Source: Mesonia sp. (lineage in GTDB: Bacteria > Bacteroidota > Bacteroidia > Flavobacteriales > Flavobacteriaceae). Taken from it: DNA of 41,358 nucleotides. The position numbers and the translations under genes were made by a program. Below the pieces are notes generated by a model. It did no database searches, had not been told where the DNA came from, and worked only from the letters and a program-made list of their open reading frames with translations. Positions 1 to 7,088 of this stretch are shown in pieces (the first letter of the stretch is position 1; each line of letters begins with the position of its first letter). Where the stretch lies: assembly GCA_012964435.1 (NCBI GenBank), contig DTTX01000046.1, positions 519-41,876 of the forward strand, given 5' to 3'.

Positions 1-774
1 GAACTTTTTAATACCTATGTTTCAGAAATTAAAGCATTAGGTATGAAAATGCAAAAAATGGTAGAAGAATACCAAAAAGAAACGCCTAACATTAGACAAA
101 ATCCTGCGATCATGAAAGAGATTCAGGATAAACAAAAAGAACTTCAAGAAGCTAATGTTTCAACCTTTAAAAAAATGGTTGAAGAAAATCCAAATTCTTT
201 AGTAGCTGTACTTATTTTATCTGATATGACTAACGGTAAGACAATTAGCACTAAAGAAGCGAAAGATCTTTATGATGGTTTAGATGAAAAAATTAAAAAC
301 ACCCAAATGGGTGAACAATTAGGTAAAACCCTTAAAGATGCTAGCGCAACTGCTATTGGTAGCAAGGCACCAGAATTTTCTGCTCCAACACCAGAAGGCG
401 AGCAATTAGCTTTAAGTGATGCTTTAGGAAAAGTTACGATTATCGATTTTTGGGCATCTTGGTGTAAGCCCTGTCGTATAGAAAACCCTAACGTAGTAAA
501 ACTTTATAACGAGTATCACGAGAAAGGTTTAAATATCTTAGGAGTTTCTTTAGATAAAACCGGACAAAAAGATAAATGGTTAAAAGCGATCGAAGATGAT
601 GGTTTAACTTGGCAACACGTTTCTAATCTACAGTACTGGCAAGGTCCCATAGCTCAACTTTACGGCATTAGATCTATACCGGCTACCTATATTTTAGATG
701 AAAACGGAGTTATTATTGCAAAAGATCTAAGAGGTGAATCTTTAAGAGCAAAAGTATCTGAGTTATTAGACTAA
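1..774 (+). CDS. TlpA-like thioredoxin-fold protein (5' end missing)
   Basis: The reading frame is open to the first base of the window, so the gene begins upstream and only the last 257 residues are visible; the internal ATG at 43 is not the real start. Residues about 1-115 are a charged helical stretch typical of the middle of Bacteroidota TlpA-like proteins, whose usual N-terminal DUF4369 region would lie outside the window. Residues about 120-257 form the thioredoxin-like domain, with the redox motif WCKPC (Cys about 155 and 158) and a cis-proline region in SIPATY. Members of this family are exported thiol-disulfide oxidoreductases that act in the periplasm. The signal peptide cannot be seen, so location is inferred. 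A hairpin terminator follows at 801-822. Confidence 0.88.
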   Translation, partial: ELFNTYVSEIKALGMKMQKMVEEYQKETPNIRQNPAIMKEIQDKQKELQEANVSTFKKMVEENPNSLVAVLILSDMTNGKTISTKEAKDLYDGLDEKIKNTQMGEQLGKTLKDASATAIGSKAPEFSAPTPEGEQLALSDALGKVTIIDFWASWCKPCRIENPNVVKLYNEYHEKGLNILGVSLDKTGQKDKWLKAIEDDGLTWQHVSNLQYWQGPIAQLYGIRSIPATYILDENGVIIAKDLRGESLRAKVSELLD

Positions 775-800
775 GATAATTTTGAAAAATTATATAAAAA

Positions 801-828
801 AATCCCGTTACTGAACGGGATTTTTTTA
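801..828. terminator. Bidirectional rho-independent terminator
   Basis: A 9-bp stem, aatcccgtt at 801-809 and aacgggatt at 814-822, closes a 4-nt loop. It is flanked by A-runs on the left and T-runs on the right. It sits between the convergent TlpA-like gene and the SIMPL gene and can serve both. Confidence 0.85.
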
Positions 829-850
829 TTGATTACAATATTAATATTGT

Positions 851-1549
851 TTAATTTAAGATAGAAAAATTTATCTGAATTTGAGCAGTAACTTCCATCT
901 CTCCTACTGCTAAAGTTTGATTATTAGATGCGCTACTTTGCTTCATCTCCATCATTCTATAAACTTGTGGTTGAGCAAAATTGTTAGAAGAAGATTCGCT
1001 TATTAAAATAGGAGCTCCAACTTTTACTTCTAATGCTTTTGCATAGGCTTCTGCTTTTTCTTTAGCGTTTTTGATCGCTTTTAAACGTGCATCAGCTTCA
1101 TACATTTCAATTTCAGAAGATCTAAATTGTACACTATTAATTCCGTTTATTCCTAATTCTAAAAGCCCTTGTGTGATCTCATCATACTTAGAAACATCGG
1201 TCAACAAAATAGAAATACTTTGGTTTGCATAGAAGTTAACTGCATTAGGAACATTACCGTATTTACTGGTTTGTACATTCTTCCCTAATCTCACATATTC
1301 AGTTTGAATATTTTTCTGCGGAATTTTTTCAGACTTTAAATACTTCAGCACCTCATTCATTACCTTATCGGTACTTTGCTTTACTGCTTGTGCAGATTTC
1401 CCTTCTTCTTGAATATTAACTTGAAGAATTACTTCATCGGGAACAACTTTTACAGATCCTTCACCATTTACAAAGATCCCACTGGCTTGCTCTTGTGCTA
1501 GTACTAAGGTTGTGCATAAAATTGCTACTGCTAAAAATAACTTTTTCAT
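851..1549 (-). CDS. SIMPL domain (DUF541) exported protein
   Basis: The 232-residue product begins with a clear signal peptide (about residues 1-18, ending in VLAQ), so it is probably periplasmic. The mature part matches the SIMPL/DUF541 family: the G-x-GSVKVVPDEV start, alternating strand and helix segments, and the family-typical lysine/alanine-rich helix around residues 155-175 before a final beta strand. Family members (for example E. coli YggE) are linked to reduced oxidative stress, but the biochemical role is unsettled. The gene lies 51 bp downstream of the rhomboid gene on the same strand, so the two may be co-transcribed. The ATG start is supported by the signal peptide. Confidence 0.85.
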   Translation of the reverse strand: MKKLFLAVAILCTTLVLAQEQASGIFVNGEGSVKVVPDEVILQVNIQEEGKSAQAVKQSTDKVMNEVLKYLKSEKIPQKNIQTEYVRLGKNVQTSKYGNVPNAVNFYANQSISILLTDVSKYDEITQGLLELGINGINSVQFRSSEIEMYEADARLKAIKNAKEKAEAYAKALEVKVGAPILISESSSNNFAQPQVYRMMEMKQSSASNNQTLAVGEMEVTAQIQINFSILN

Positions 1550-1600
1550 AATTTATTGTTCTAGTTTATGTTGGTTCTAATTCAAATAGAATACCAAATA

Positions 1601-2248
1601 TTAGAGGTTTCCTGTTTTCTGTAAAATAAATAAAATGAGAATCGGAATAAATAGTAGTATGACCATTAACAAATGTTCACTTAAAACCCAAGGCTCAAAC
1701 AATAACGTGATAAAATAACCTCCCATTGCGCCGCCAAAATGAGCATCGTGACCAATATTGCCCACTCGATTTTTCATTCCGTAGATCGTATATAACAAAT
1801 AACCTATACCAAATAAGTATGCTGGAACCGGAATTATAAATAATACGCCCAACGTCATACTTGGTTCTAATAATATGGCAGAATATAATACGCCCATTAC
1901 CGCACCACTTGCCCCTACTGCGGTATATAAATCTTCATCCTTATGAAAATAAAGTGAAAATAAATTACCCAAGATTAGACTGCCTAAATAAATTACAAAA
2001 AAATTAACCACTCCAACGTGGTTTATTACCGTACCGGAAAAAAAATACAGGGTAAACATATTTACAAATAGATGAGTTACATCAACATGTAAAAAACCTG
2101 AAGTAATCACCCTTAATTGTTCTCCCATTTTGATGGCTCCGACATTAAATTTATACTTATCGAAGAAATAAGTATCGTTAAAACCTTTTAAAGAAATTAC
2201 AGCATTTATACCTATTACGATAAAGGTTACTATTTCTAAATCTCCCAT
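1601..2248 (-). CDS. Rhomboid-family intramembrane serine protease
   Basis: This 215-residue protein has about six hydrophobic membrane segments. It carries the rhomboid signatures in order: HVDVTHLFVNM (about residues 54-64, matching the family HxxxHLxxNM motif), GASGAVMG with the catalytic serine at 114, and HDAHFGGAMGG with the catalytic histidine at 170. Both dyad residues are present, so an active protease cleaving within membrane helices is expected; the substrate is unknown. The length is that of a minimal six-helix bacterial rhomboid without extra domains. It is transcribed toward the SIMPL gene, and a perfect -7 box lies upstream at 2269-2276. Confidence 0.9.
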   Translation of the reverse strand: MGDLEIVTFIVIGINAVISLKGFNDTYFFDKYKFNVGAIKMGEQLRVITSGFLHVDVTHLFVNMFTLYFFSGTVINHVGVVNFFVIYLGSLILGNLFSLYFHKDEDLYTAVGASGAVMGVLYSAILLEPSMTLGVLFIIPVPAYLFGIGYLLYTIYGMKNRVGNIGHDAHFGGAMGGYFITLLFEPWVLSEHLLMVILLFIPILILFILQKTGNL

Positions 2249-2268
2249 AGTTTACATTTGTTTACACT

Positions 2269-2276
2269 CAAAGATA
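2269..2276 (-). promoter_or_regulatory. Putative -7 box for the rhomboid gene
   Basis: Read on the minus strand this is TATCTTTG, an exact match to the flavobacterial TAnnTTTG box, about 20 bp before the rhomboid ATG. No good -33 TTTG was found at the usual distance. Confidence 0.35.
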
Positions 2277-2454
2277 CCATATCTTTATAAAAACTTTTGT
2301 TACTTCATGCAAAGATTAGGATTTATAATTCTGTATCCTTTTTTGTAGTTCATCTCGATATTATCTTTGGTTTCATAAACGCTTTAATCACGCAAAAATT
2401 TAGGTCAATAACCTTAAAACAAATAATTATAGTTTTATTTTTTTAAGAATGATT

Positions 2455-2462
2455 TATATTTG
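2455..2462 (+). promoter_or_regulatory. Putative -7 box for the acyltransferase gene
   Basis: TATATTTG matches TAnnTTTG exactly and lies 18 bp before the ATG at 2481. Upstream is a T-rich stretch rather than a clear -33 TTG. A short leader of about 12 nt would result. Confidence 0.38.
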
Positions 2463-2480
2463 ACGGCTAACTAAATATTT

Positions 2481-3356
2481 ATGAAGAAAGCTGTCTTTTA
2501 TTTTGCCTATCCAATCTTGTGGTTGGTTTCTATTTTACCTTTCCCCTTATTTTATTTAGTTTCCGATTTCTGTTATGTCATCGTTTTCTATTTAGTCGGC
2601 TATCGAAAAAAAGTAGTTCGTGATAATTTAAAAAAATCTTTTCCTGAGAAGTCTATTTCCGAATTAAAAAAGATCGAAAAAAAATTCTACAAACATATGT
2701 GCGATATGTTTTTAGAAATGATCAAGACACTTTCTATTTCTAAAAAACAACTCAAAAAACGATTTATTTATGAGAATATTGAAGAGTTAGTAAAGTTTGA
2801 AAAAGAATGCCAAGGTGCTATTGTAATGTGTGGCCATTATGCAAGTTACGAATGGGCTACAGCGATTAACTTTTACGATACACACAACAAAGCCTATGCA
2901 ATTTATAAGAAAATTAAAAACAAGCAATTCGACAAATTAGTTAAAGACATTCGAGCTAACTTAGGAACTACTCTAATTAATAGTAAGGAGGTAATACCAA
3001 CGATGGTTCGTAATCGAGCAAAAAAACAAAAATCTAGTTACTACATGATCGCAGATCAATCTCCCAGGCGATTAAATAACGCTTGCTGGATAGATTTTAT
3101 GGGACAAGAAACTGCTGCTTTTACCGGCTCAGAATCGATGGCGAAAAAATTAGACTTCGGGATTTTATATTTGAGAATAAAAAAAAATAAACGAGGTTAC
3201 TATTCTGCAGAATTAATTCCGTTGGCAAAAAACCCAAAAGAATTTGAAGATTTTCAGATTACCCAAAAATTTTTCAATCTTCTTGAAGAACAAATTAGGG
3301 AACAGCCAGCATATTATTTATGGACGCATAAACGTTGGAAACATAATAGAATTTAA
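2481..3356 (+). CDS. Lysophospholipid / lipid A biosynthesis acyltransferase (LpxL/HtrB-like)
   Basis: The 291-residue protein has an N-terminal hydrophobic segment (about residues 5-38) and the acyltransferase domain of the LpxL/HtrB family. The catalytic HX4D/E motif is GHYASYE, with His119 and Glu124. A second conserved element is ADQSPRR (about residues 191-197). LpxL-family enzymes transfer an acyl chain from acyl-ACP to lipid A precursors on the inner face of the inner membrane. Flavobacteria often encode several homologues, so the acyl acceptor here (lipid A or another lipid such as an aminolipid) cannot be fixed from sequence. It appears to be a single transcription unit with its own promoter. 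Confidence 0.85.
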   Translation: MKKAVFYFAYPILWLVSILPFPLFYLVSDFCYVIVFYLVGYRKKVVRDNLKKSFPEKSISELKKIEKKFYKHMCDMFLEMIKTLSISKKQLKKRFIYENIEELVKFEKECQGAIVMCGHYASYEWATAINFYDTHNKAYAIYKKIKNKQFDKLVKDIRANLGTTLINSKEVIPTMVRNRAKKQKSSYYMIADQSPRRLNNACWIDFMGQETAAFTGSESMAKKLDFGILYLRIKKNKRGYYSAELIPLAKNPKEFEDFQITQKFFNLLEEQIREQPAYYLWTHKRWKHNRI

Positions 3357-3364
3357 GTAGTTAC

Positions 3365-3395
3365 TTGATTATTAACATTTTTTAACTTAAGTTCG
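3365..3395 (+). promoter_or_regulatory. Promoter of the PNGase F lipoprotein gene
   Basis: A -33-like TTG at 3365-3367 is followed after 20 bp by TAAGTTCG at 3388-3395, one mismatch from TAnnTTTG. The ATG lies 35 bp further on. Confidence 0.45.
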
Positions 3396-3430
3396 CAACA
3401 CTAAAACGTTTAACCTTAACCCTAAATTTA

Positions 3431-4834
3431 ATGAAAAACAAAAACTTTAAATTTCTAACTTATTTTTTATTATTATTTATATCACTTTCTTTAGTTACTG
3501 CTTGTAGTGATGATGATTCTTCAGAAGGTACAGAACAAAATGATGATGATAATAACGATGATGAAAATGAGGAAGAAGAAATCCCAGTAATTAATTTTTC
3601 TTCAGAAAATTTAATTTTTAATGATACAGAAGTAGGTAATTCATCATTAAAAAATTTAGTTATATCCGGTGAGTATTTAACAAATGAGATTTCTTTAATT
3701 ACCTCAGGAGATTTTTTACTTAGTATCGATAATGAAAATTTTAGTGAAGAAATTATACTTACTCCAGACGAGGCTAATAATTCCATAACTATTAAAGTTA
3801 AGTTTACGCCTTCAGAATTTGGAGAGGTTTCTAATACTATAAGTGTCACAAGTGCAGACTTCGAAGAAAAAACTATTAATTTAAACGGTGAAGGAATTAC
3901 TGTTGTTTCTACCATCGAAACCTTTAATAGCACTCGAGTAGCATTTGGTGGAGGCTACAACCAAACTGCTACAGAAACCTTTAATCTTCCCGAGAATCCT
4001 GAAACCGTATCAAATATCAAAATGTTTGTAAAACTAAGATGTCCAGATGTTGGTTGTGATGAATGGGATGTATATGCCAATGTAAGAGTAAAAGATGATG
4101 CCTCTGGAGAGTTTTTTGAAATGGCTAGATACATAACTCCTTATTGGAACGACAATAGCCAATTACCTAGAGGTTTCGAATTTGACGTTACAGATTTCAA
4201 ATCTTTACTAACAGGCAGCACAGAATTACAGATCAAAACAGAATGCTGGAATGATAGAGGATATTTAATTTCTGTTGAATTTGATTACGAATATGGAGAA
4301 CCAGATTATCCATACTATTCAATTGAACGAGTAATGGCTTACAATAACTCATCTATAGATGGTGTTCCTTACGGAGTTAGTCATAATTTAGATCTAGACA
4401 AATCTGTGACGATCCCTAGTAATGCACAAAGTACACATTTAAGAACTATTATTTCTGGATGGGGTCACGCAACTCCTTACGACACAGGAGGTCGACCATG
4501 TGCAGAATGGTGTTTTAGAACTCACCACATCAACATTAACGGAACTCAAACTTTTGAACATTATATGGGTCCTATGGGTTGTGCACAAAACCCTGTAAGT
4601 AATCAAGCTCCAGGAAACTGGGCTCCAGATAGAGCGGGTTGGTGTCCTGGTATGGAAGTTCCTACACGTATAGATGTGTTCTCTCAAAATATGGCCGGTT
4701 CTACATTCACCTATGAATATGATTATGAAGACTGGGTTAATGACGGTGCTAACGGAGATGCTTATTACGCTACAAGTACGTTTGTAGTTGTAAAAAGTAC
4801 TACAGAAATTTCTAAACCAACAGTTAACGACTAA
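3431..4834 (+). CDS. PNGase F (peptide-N4-(N-acetyl-beta-glucosaminyl)asparagine amidase), predicted surface lipoprotein
   Basis: The product removes intact N-glycans from glycoproteins by cleaving the glycosylasparagine amide bond. Order of parts: lipoprotein signal peptide with lipobox LVTAC (Cys25); an acidic SDDDSSE stretch right after the cysteine, resembling the Bacteroidota lipoprotein surface-export signal; an Asp/Glu-rich linker to about residue 50; an Ig-like domain (about 53-156); then the two jelly-roll PNGase F domains (about 160-467). The catalytic acids of Elizabethkingia PNGase F (Asp60, Glu118, Glu206, from memory of the mature enzyme) line up with Asp213, Glu271 and Glu359 at one constant offset of 153, in CDEWD, KTEC and CAEWC. 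The PGNWAPDRAGWCPGM block is also present. The classical enzyme is secreted; this one appears tethered. No SusCD pair or other glycan genes are adjacent. Confidence 0.93.
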   Translation: MKNKNFKFLTYFLLLFISLSLVTACSDDDSSEGTEQNDDDNNDDENEEEEIPVINFSSENLIFNDTEVGNSSLKNLVISGEYLTNEISLITSGDFLLSIDNENFSEEIILTPDEANNSITIKVKFTPSEFGEVSNTISVTSADFEEKTINLNGEGITVVSTIETFNSTRVAFGGGYNQTATETFNLPENPETVSNIKMFVKLRCPDVGCDEWDVYANVRVKDDASGEFFEMARYITPYWNDNSQLPRGFEFDVTDFKSLLTGSTELQIKTECWNDRGYLISVEFDYEYGEPDYPYYSIERVMAYNNSSIDGVPYGVSHNLDLDKSVTIPSNAQSTHLRTIISGWGHATPYDTGGRPCAEWCFRTHHININGTQTFEHYMGPMGCAQNPVSNQAPGNWAPDRAGWCPGMEVPTRIDVFSQNMAGSTFTYEYDYEDWVNDGANGDAYYATSTFVVVKSTTEISKPTVND

Positions 4835-4853
4835 ACTAATTCTTATCAATCAT

Positions 4854-4888
4854 AAAAAAAGGCTTCTCGAATTGAGAAGCCTTTTTTA
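4854..4888. terminator. Bidirectional rho-independent terminator
   Basis: An 8-bp stem (ggcttctc at 4861-4868, gagaagcc at 4874-4881) with a 5-nt loop is extended by A7 on the left and T6 on the right. It lies between the convergent PNGase F gene and glmM and suits both strands. Confidence 0.88.
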
Positions 4889-4905
4889 GTTACTAATAGT
4901 GTTAA

Positions 4906-6294
4906 TTAAATACCGGCAATAGCTTTAATTTCCATCATAATTTTATCGGCAAGATCGTCGGCTTCTTTTTGCGATTTTGCTTCCGTGTAAATTCTAATAA
5001 TTGGTTCGGTATTCGATTTTCTTAAATGAACCCAATTGTTCGGAAAATCTATTTTCACACCATCTACGGTTGAAACTTCTTCGTTAGCATATTTCTTTTC
5101 CATTTCGACTAAAATCGCATCAACATCTAATTCTGGAGTTAACTGAATTTTATTTTTACTCATAAAATATGCCGGATACTCTTCTCGAAGTTGAGAAACC
5201 GTGATTTTCTTTTCAGCTAAATGCGTTAAAAATAAAGCTGCGCCCACTAAACTATCCCTTCCGTAGTGAAATTCAGGAAAAATGATTCCGCCATTTCCTT
5301 CACCACCAATAATCGCCTGGGTTTCTTTCATCAAGGTAACTACATTTACTTCTCCCACTGCGCTAGCTTGGTAAGAACCGCCGTGTTTTTCAGTTACATC
5401 ACGTAAAGCACGAGAAGAGGAAAGGTTACTTACGGTGTTTCCCTTTTCTTTACCTAAGATATAATCGGCAACCGCCACCAACGTGTATTCTTCACCAAAC
5501 ATATTTCCTTTCTCGTCGATAAATGCTAAACGATCTACATCGGGATCGACCACAATACCAAAATCGGCATTTTCTTCTACAACCAATTTACAGATATCGC
5601 CTAAATGCTCTTTTAAAGGCTCTGGATTGTGCGGAAATTGACCGTTAGGTTCACAATACAATTTTACAACCTCAACCCCCATTGCTTCCAATAAACGAGG
5701 AATAGCGATACCTCCGGTAGAATTTACCGCGTCGACAACCACTTTAAAATTCGCTGCTTTTACCGCTTCAACATCTACCCATTTAGAGTCTAAAATTTCG
5801 TCGATATGTAAATCGATATATGCATCGTTTACCGTAATTTCTCCTAAATTGTCTACATCGGCAAACTCGATGGTATTACTTTCTGCAATTTCTAGAATTT
5901 TAGCACCTTCTTCTCCATTTAAAAACTCACCTTTTTCATTCAGTAATTTTAAAGCATTCCATTGTTTAGGATTATGGCTTGCGGTTAAGATTATTCCGCC
6001 ATCAGCATGTTCCATCGGTACGGCCATTTCTACGGTTGGTGTTGTAGAAAGACCTAAATCGATAACGTGAATACCTAAACCAACTAAAGTATTCATCACC
6101 AATTGCTGCATCATTTCACCGGAGATTCTAGCATCACGACCTACCACCACGCGGTATTCGTCTTTTTCTACCTGACTTTTAACCCAAGAACCATAAGCTG
6201 AAGCAAATTTAACCGCATCGATCGGAGTTAAATTATCACCAACATTGCCGCCAATAGTCCCACGAATTCCTGATATAGATTTTATAAGTGTCAT
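4906..6294 (-). CDS. glmM: Phosphoglucosamine mutase GlmM
   Basis: The enzyme converts glucosamine-6-phosphate to glucosamine-1-phosphate for UDP-GlcNAc, peptidoglycan and LPS synthesis in the cytoplasm. The 462-residue protein shows the phosphohexomutase landmarks: active-site phosphoserine loop TASHNP (Ser106), the metal-binding loop DPDVDR (Asp250, 252, 254), the sugar-binding GEGNGG loop and the C-terminal phosphate-binding RKSNTEPIIRIY. The family also includes phosphomannomutase and phosphoglucomutase; the N-terminal SISGIRGTIG and overall match to Bacteroidota GlmM favour GlmM. It stands alone on the minus strand, with a well-formed promoter at 6320-6352 and a terminator at 4854-4888. 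Confidence 0.88.
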   Translation of the reverse strand: MTLIKSISGIRGTIGGNVGDNLTPIDAVKFASAYGSWVKSQVEKDEYRVVVGRDARISGEMMQQLVMNTLVGLGIHVIDLGLSTTPTVEMAVPMEHADGGIILTASHNPKQWNALKLLNEKGEFLNGEEGAKILEIAESNTIEFADVDNLGEITVNDAYIDLHIDEILDSKWVDVEAVKAANFKVVVDAVNSTGGIAIPRLLEAMGVEVVKLYCEPNGQFPHNPEPLKEHLGDICKLVVEENADFGIVVDPDVDRLAFIDEKGNMFGEEYTLVAVADYILGKEKGNTVSNLSSSRALRDVTEKHGGSYQASAVGEVNVVTLMKETQAIIGGEGNGGIIFPEFHYGRDSLVGAALFLTHLAEKKITVSQLREEYPAYFMSKNKIQLTPELDVDAILVEMEKKYANEEVSTVDGVKIDFPNNWVHLRKSNTEPIIRIYTEAKSQKEADDLADKIMMEIKAIAGI

Positions 6295-6319
6295 AGATTA
6301 TTTTCATTGATTAGTGTAA

Positions 6320-6352
6320 CAAATATACACGTATTCATTTCTGAAGCAAAAA
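6320..6352 (-). promoter_or_regulatory. Promoter of glmM
   Basis: On the minus strand TTTTTG (6347-6352) is followed after 19 bp by TATATTTG (6320-6327), an exact flavobacterial -33/-7 pair. The glmM ATG is 26 bp downstream at 6294. It is among the best promoters in the window. Confidence 0.6.
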
Positions 6353-6390
6353 GCTTGTGTGAACTTATTATTAAACGTAATTTAGAAGGT

Positions 6391-6984
6391 ATGAATTACC
6401 TTGCCCATATTTACCTCTCCGGGGATGATCAACCTTTATTAAAAATTGGAAATTTTGCTGCCGATTCAATTAAAGGGAAAGCTTATAAAAAATTTCCGCA
6501 GGCCATACAGCAGGGAATTTTACTGCATCGCGAGATCGATACTTATACAGATACGCACCCGATTGTTTTTGAAAGTAAACATCGCCTCTTCAAAAAATAC
6601 CGGCATTATTCTTCGGTGATCGTCGATATGTTCTACGATCATTTTTTAGCTAAAAACTGGCTTGACTACCACTCTACCCGACTACCCGTTTATGTGGAAG
6701 ATTTCTATTTACTGCTGAAGTATAATTTTGAACTTCTTCCGAAACGAGTTCAGAATTTTTATCCGTATATGGTGAGTGATAATTGGCTGCTAAGCTATAC
6801 CGATTTGGATGGTCTCCATAAAATTCTTAGCCAAATGAGCAGTCGTGTTCGTGGCAAAGTAAAGTTACAAGACTCGATCATTGAATTAGAGCAGTATTAT
6901 GAAAATTTTGAACAGGAGTTCACTTCTTTTTTTGTTGAGGTGGAAGCTTTTGCTACACAAAAGAAAAAAGAGCTGTTGACTTAA
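6391..6984 (+). CDS. ACP phosphodiesterase-like protein (AcpH family)
   Basis: The 197-residue protein belongs to the AcpH/DUF479 family, which removes the 4'-phosphopantetheine arm from acyl carrier protein in E. coli. The start was placed at the ATG at 6391 because the family-typical N-terminus MNYLAHIYLS begins there; the open frame extends upstream to 6307 without family similarity. Conserved stretches include GNFAADSIKGK, GILLHREIDTYTD (metal-binding His and Asp residues of an HD-like fold) and VIVDMFYDHFLA. It is divergent from glmM. Activity on ACP is inferred from the family; sequence alone cannot exclude another phosphodiester substrate. Confidence 0.85.
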   Translation: MNYLAHIYLSGDDQPLLKIGNFAADSIKGKAYKKFPQAIQQGILLHREIDTYTDTHPIVFESKHRLFKKYRHYSSVIVDMFYDHFLAKNWLDYHSTRLPVYVEDFYLLLKYNFELLPKRVQNFYPYMVSDNWLLSYTDLDGLHKILSQMSSRVRGKVKLQDSIIELEQYYENFEQEFTSFFVEVEAFATQKKKELLT

Positions 6985-7063
6985 CTTTACTTTTCACTTT
7001 CTATTTCCGGTTAATTTTACCAAAGCTTTAAGAGAGGTTCTTTCTTAATTTCAAGACTTTGAG

Positions 7064-7071
7064 TAACTTCG
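7064..7071 (+). promoter_or_regulatory. Putative -7 box for uvrA
   Basis: TAACTTCG is one mismatch from TAnnTTTG and lies 17 bp before the ATG at 7089. No convincing -33 element was found. No SOS-type operator was recognised. Confidence 0.28.
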
Positions 7072-7088
7072 CAATCTTGCAGAAAATT

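Noticed and set aside
4439-4849. Open frame of 136 codons antisense to the PNGase F gene
   Set aside because: It is fully inside a well-supported gene on the other strand, has no recognisable domain, and its composition mirrors the PNGase F codons.
7059-7088. Upstream TTG start for uvrA
   Set aside because: It lies before or within the likely -7 box and adds residues not found in the UvrA family; the ATG at 7089 gives the expected N-terminus.
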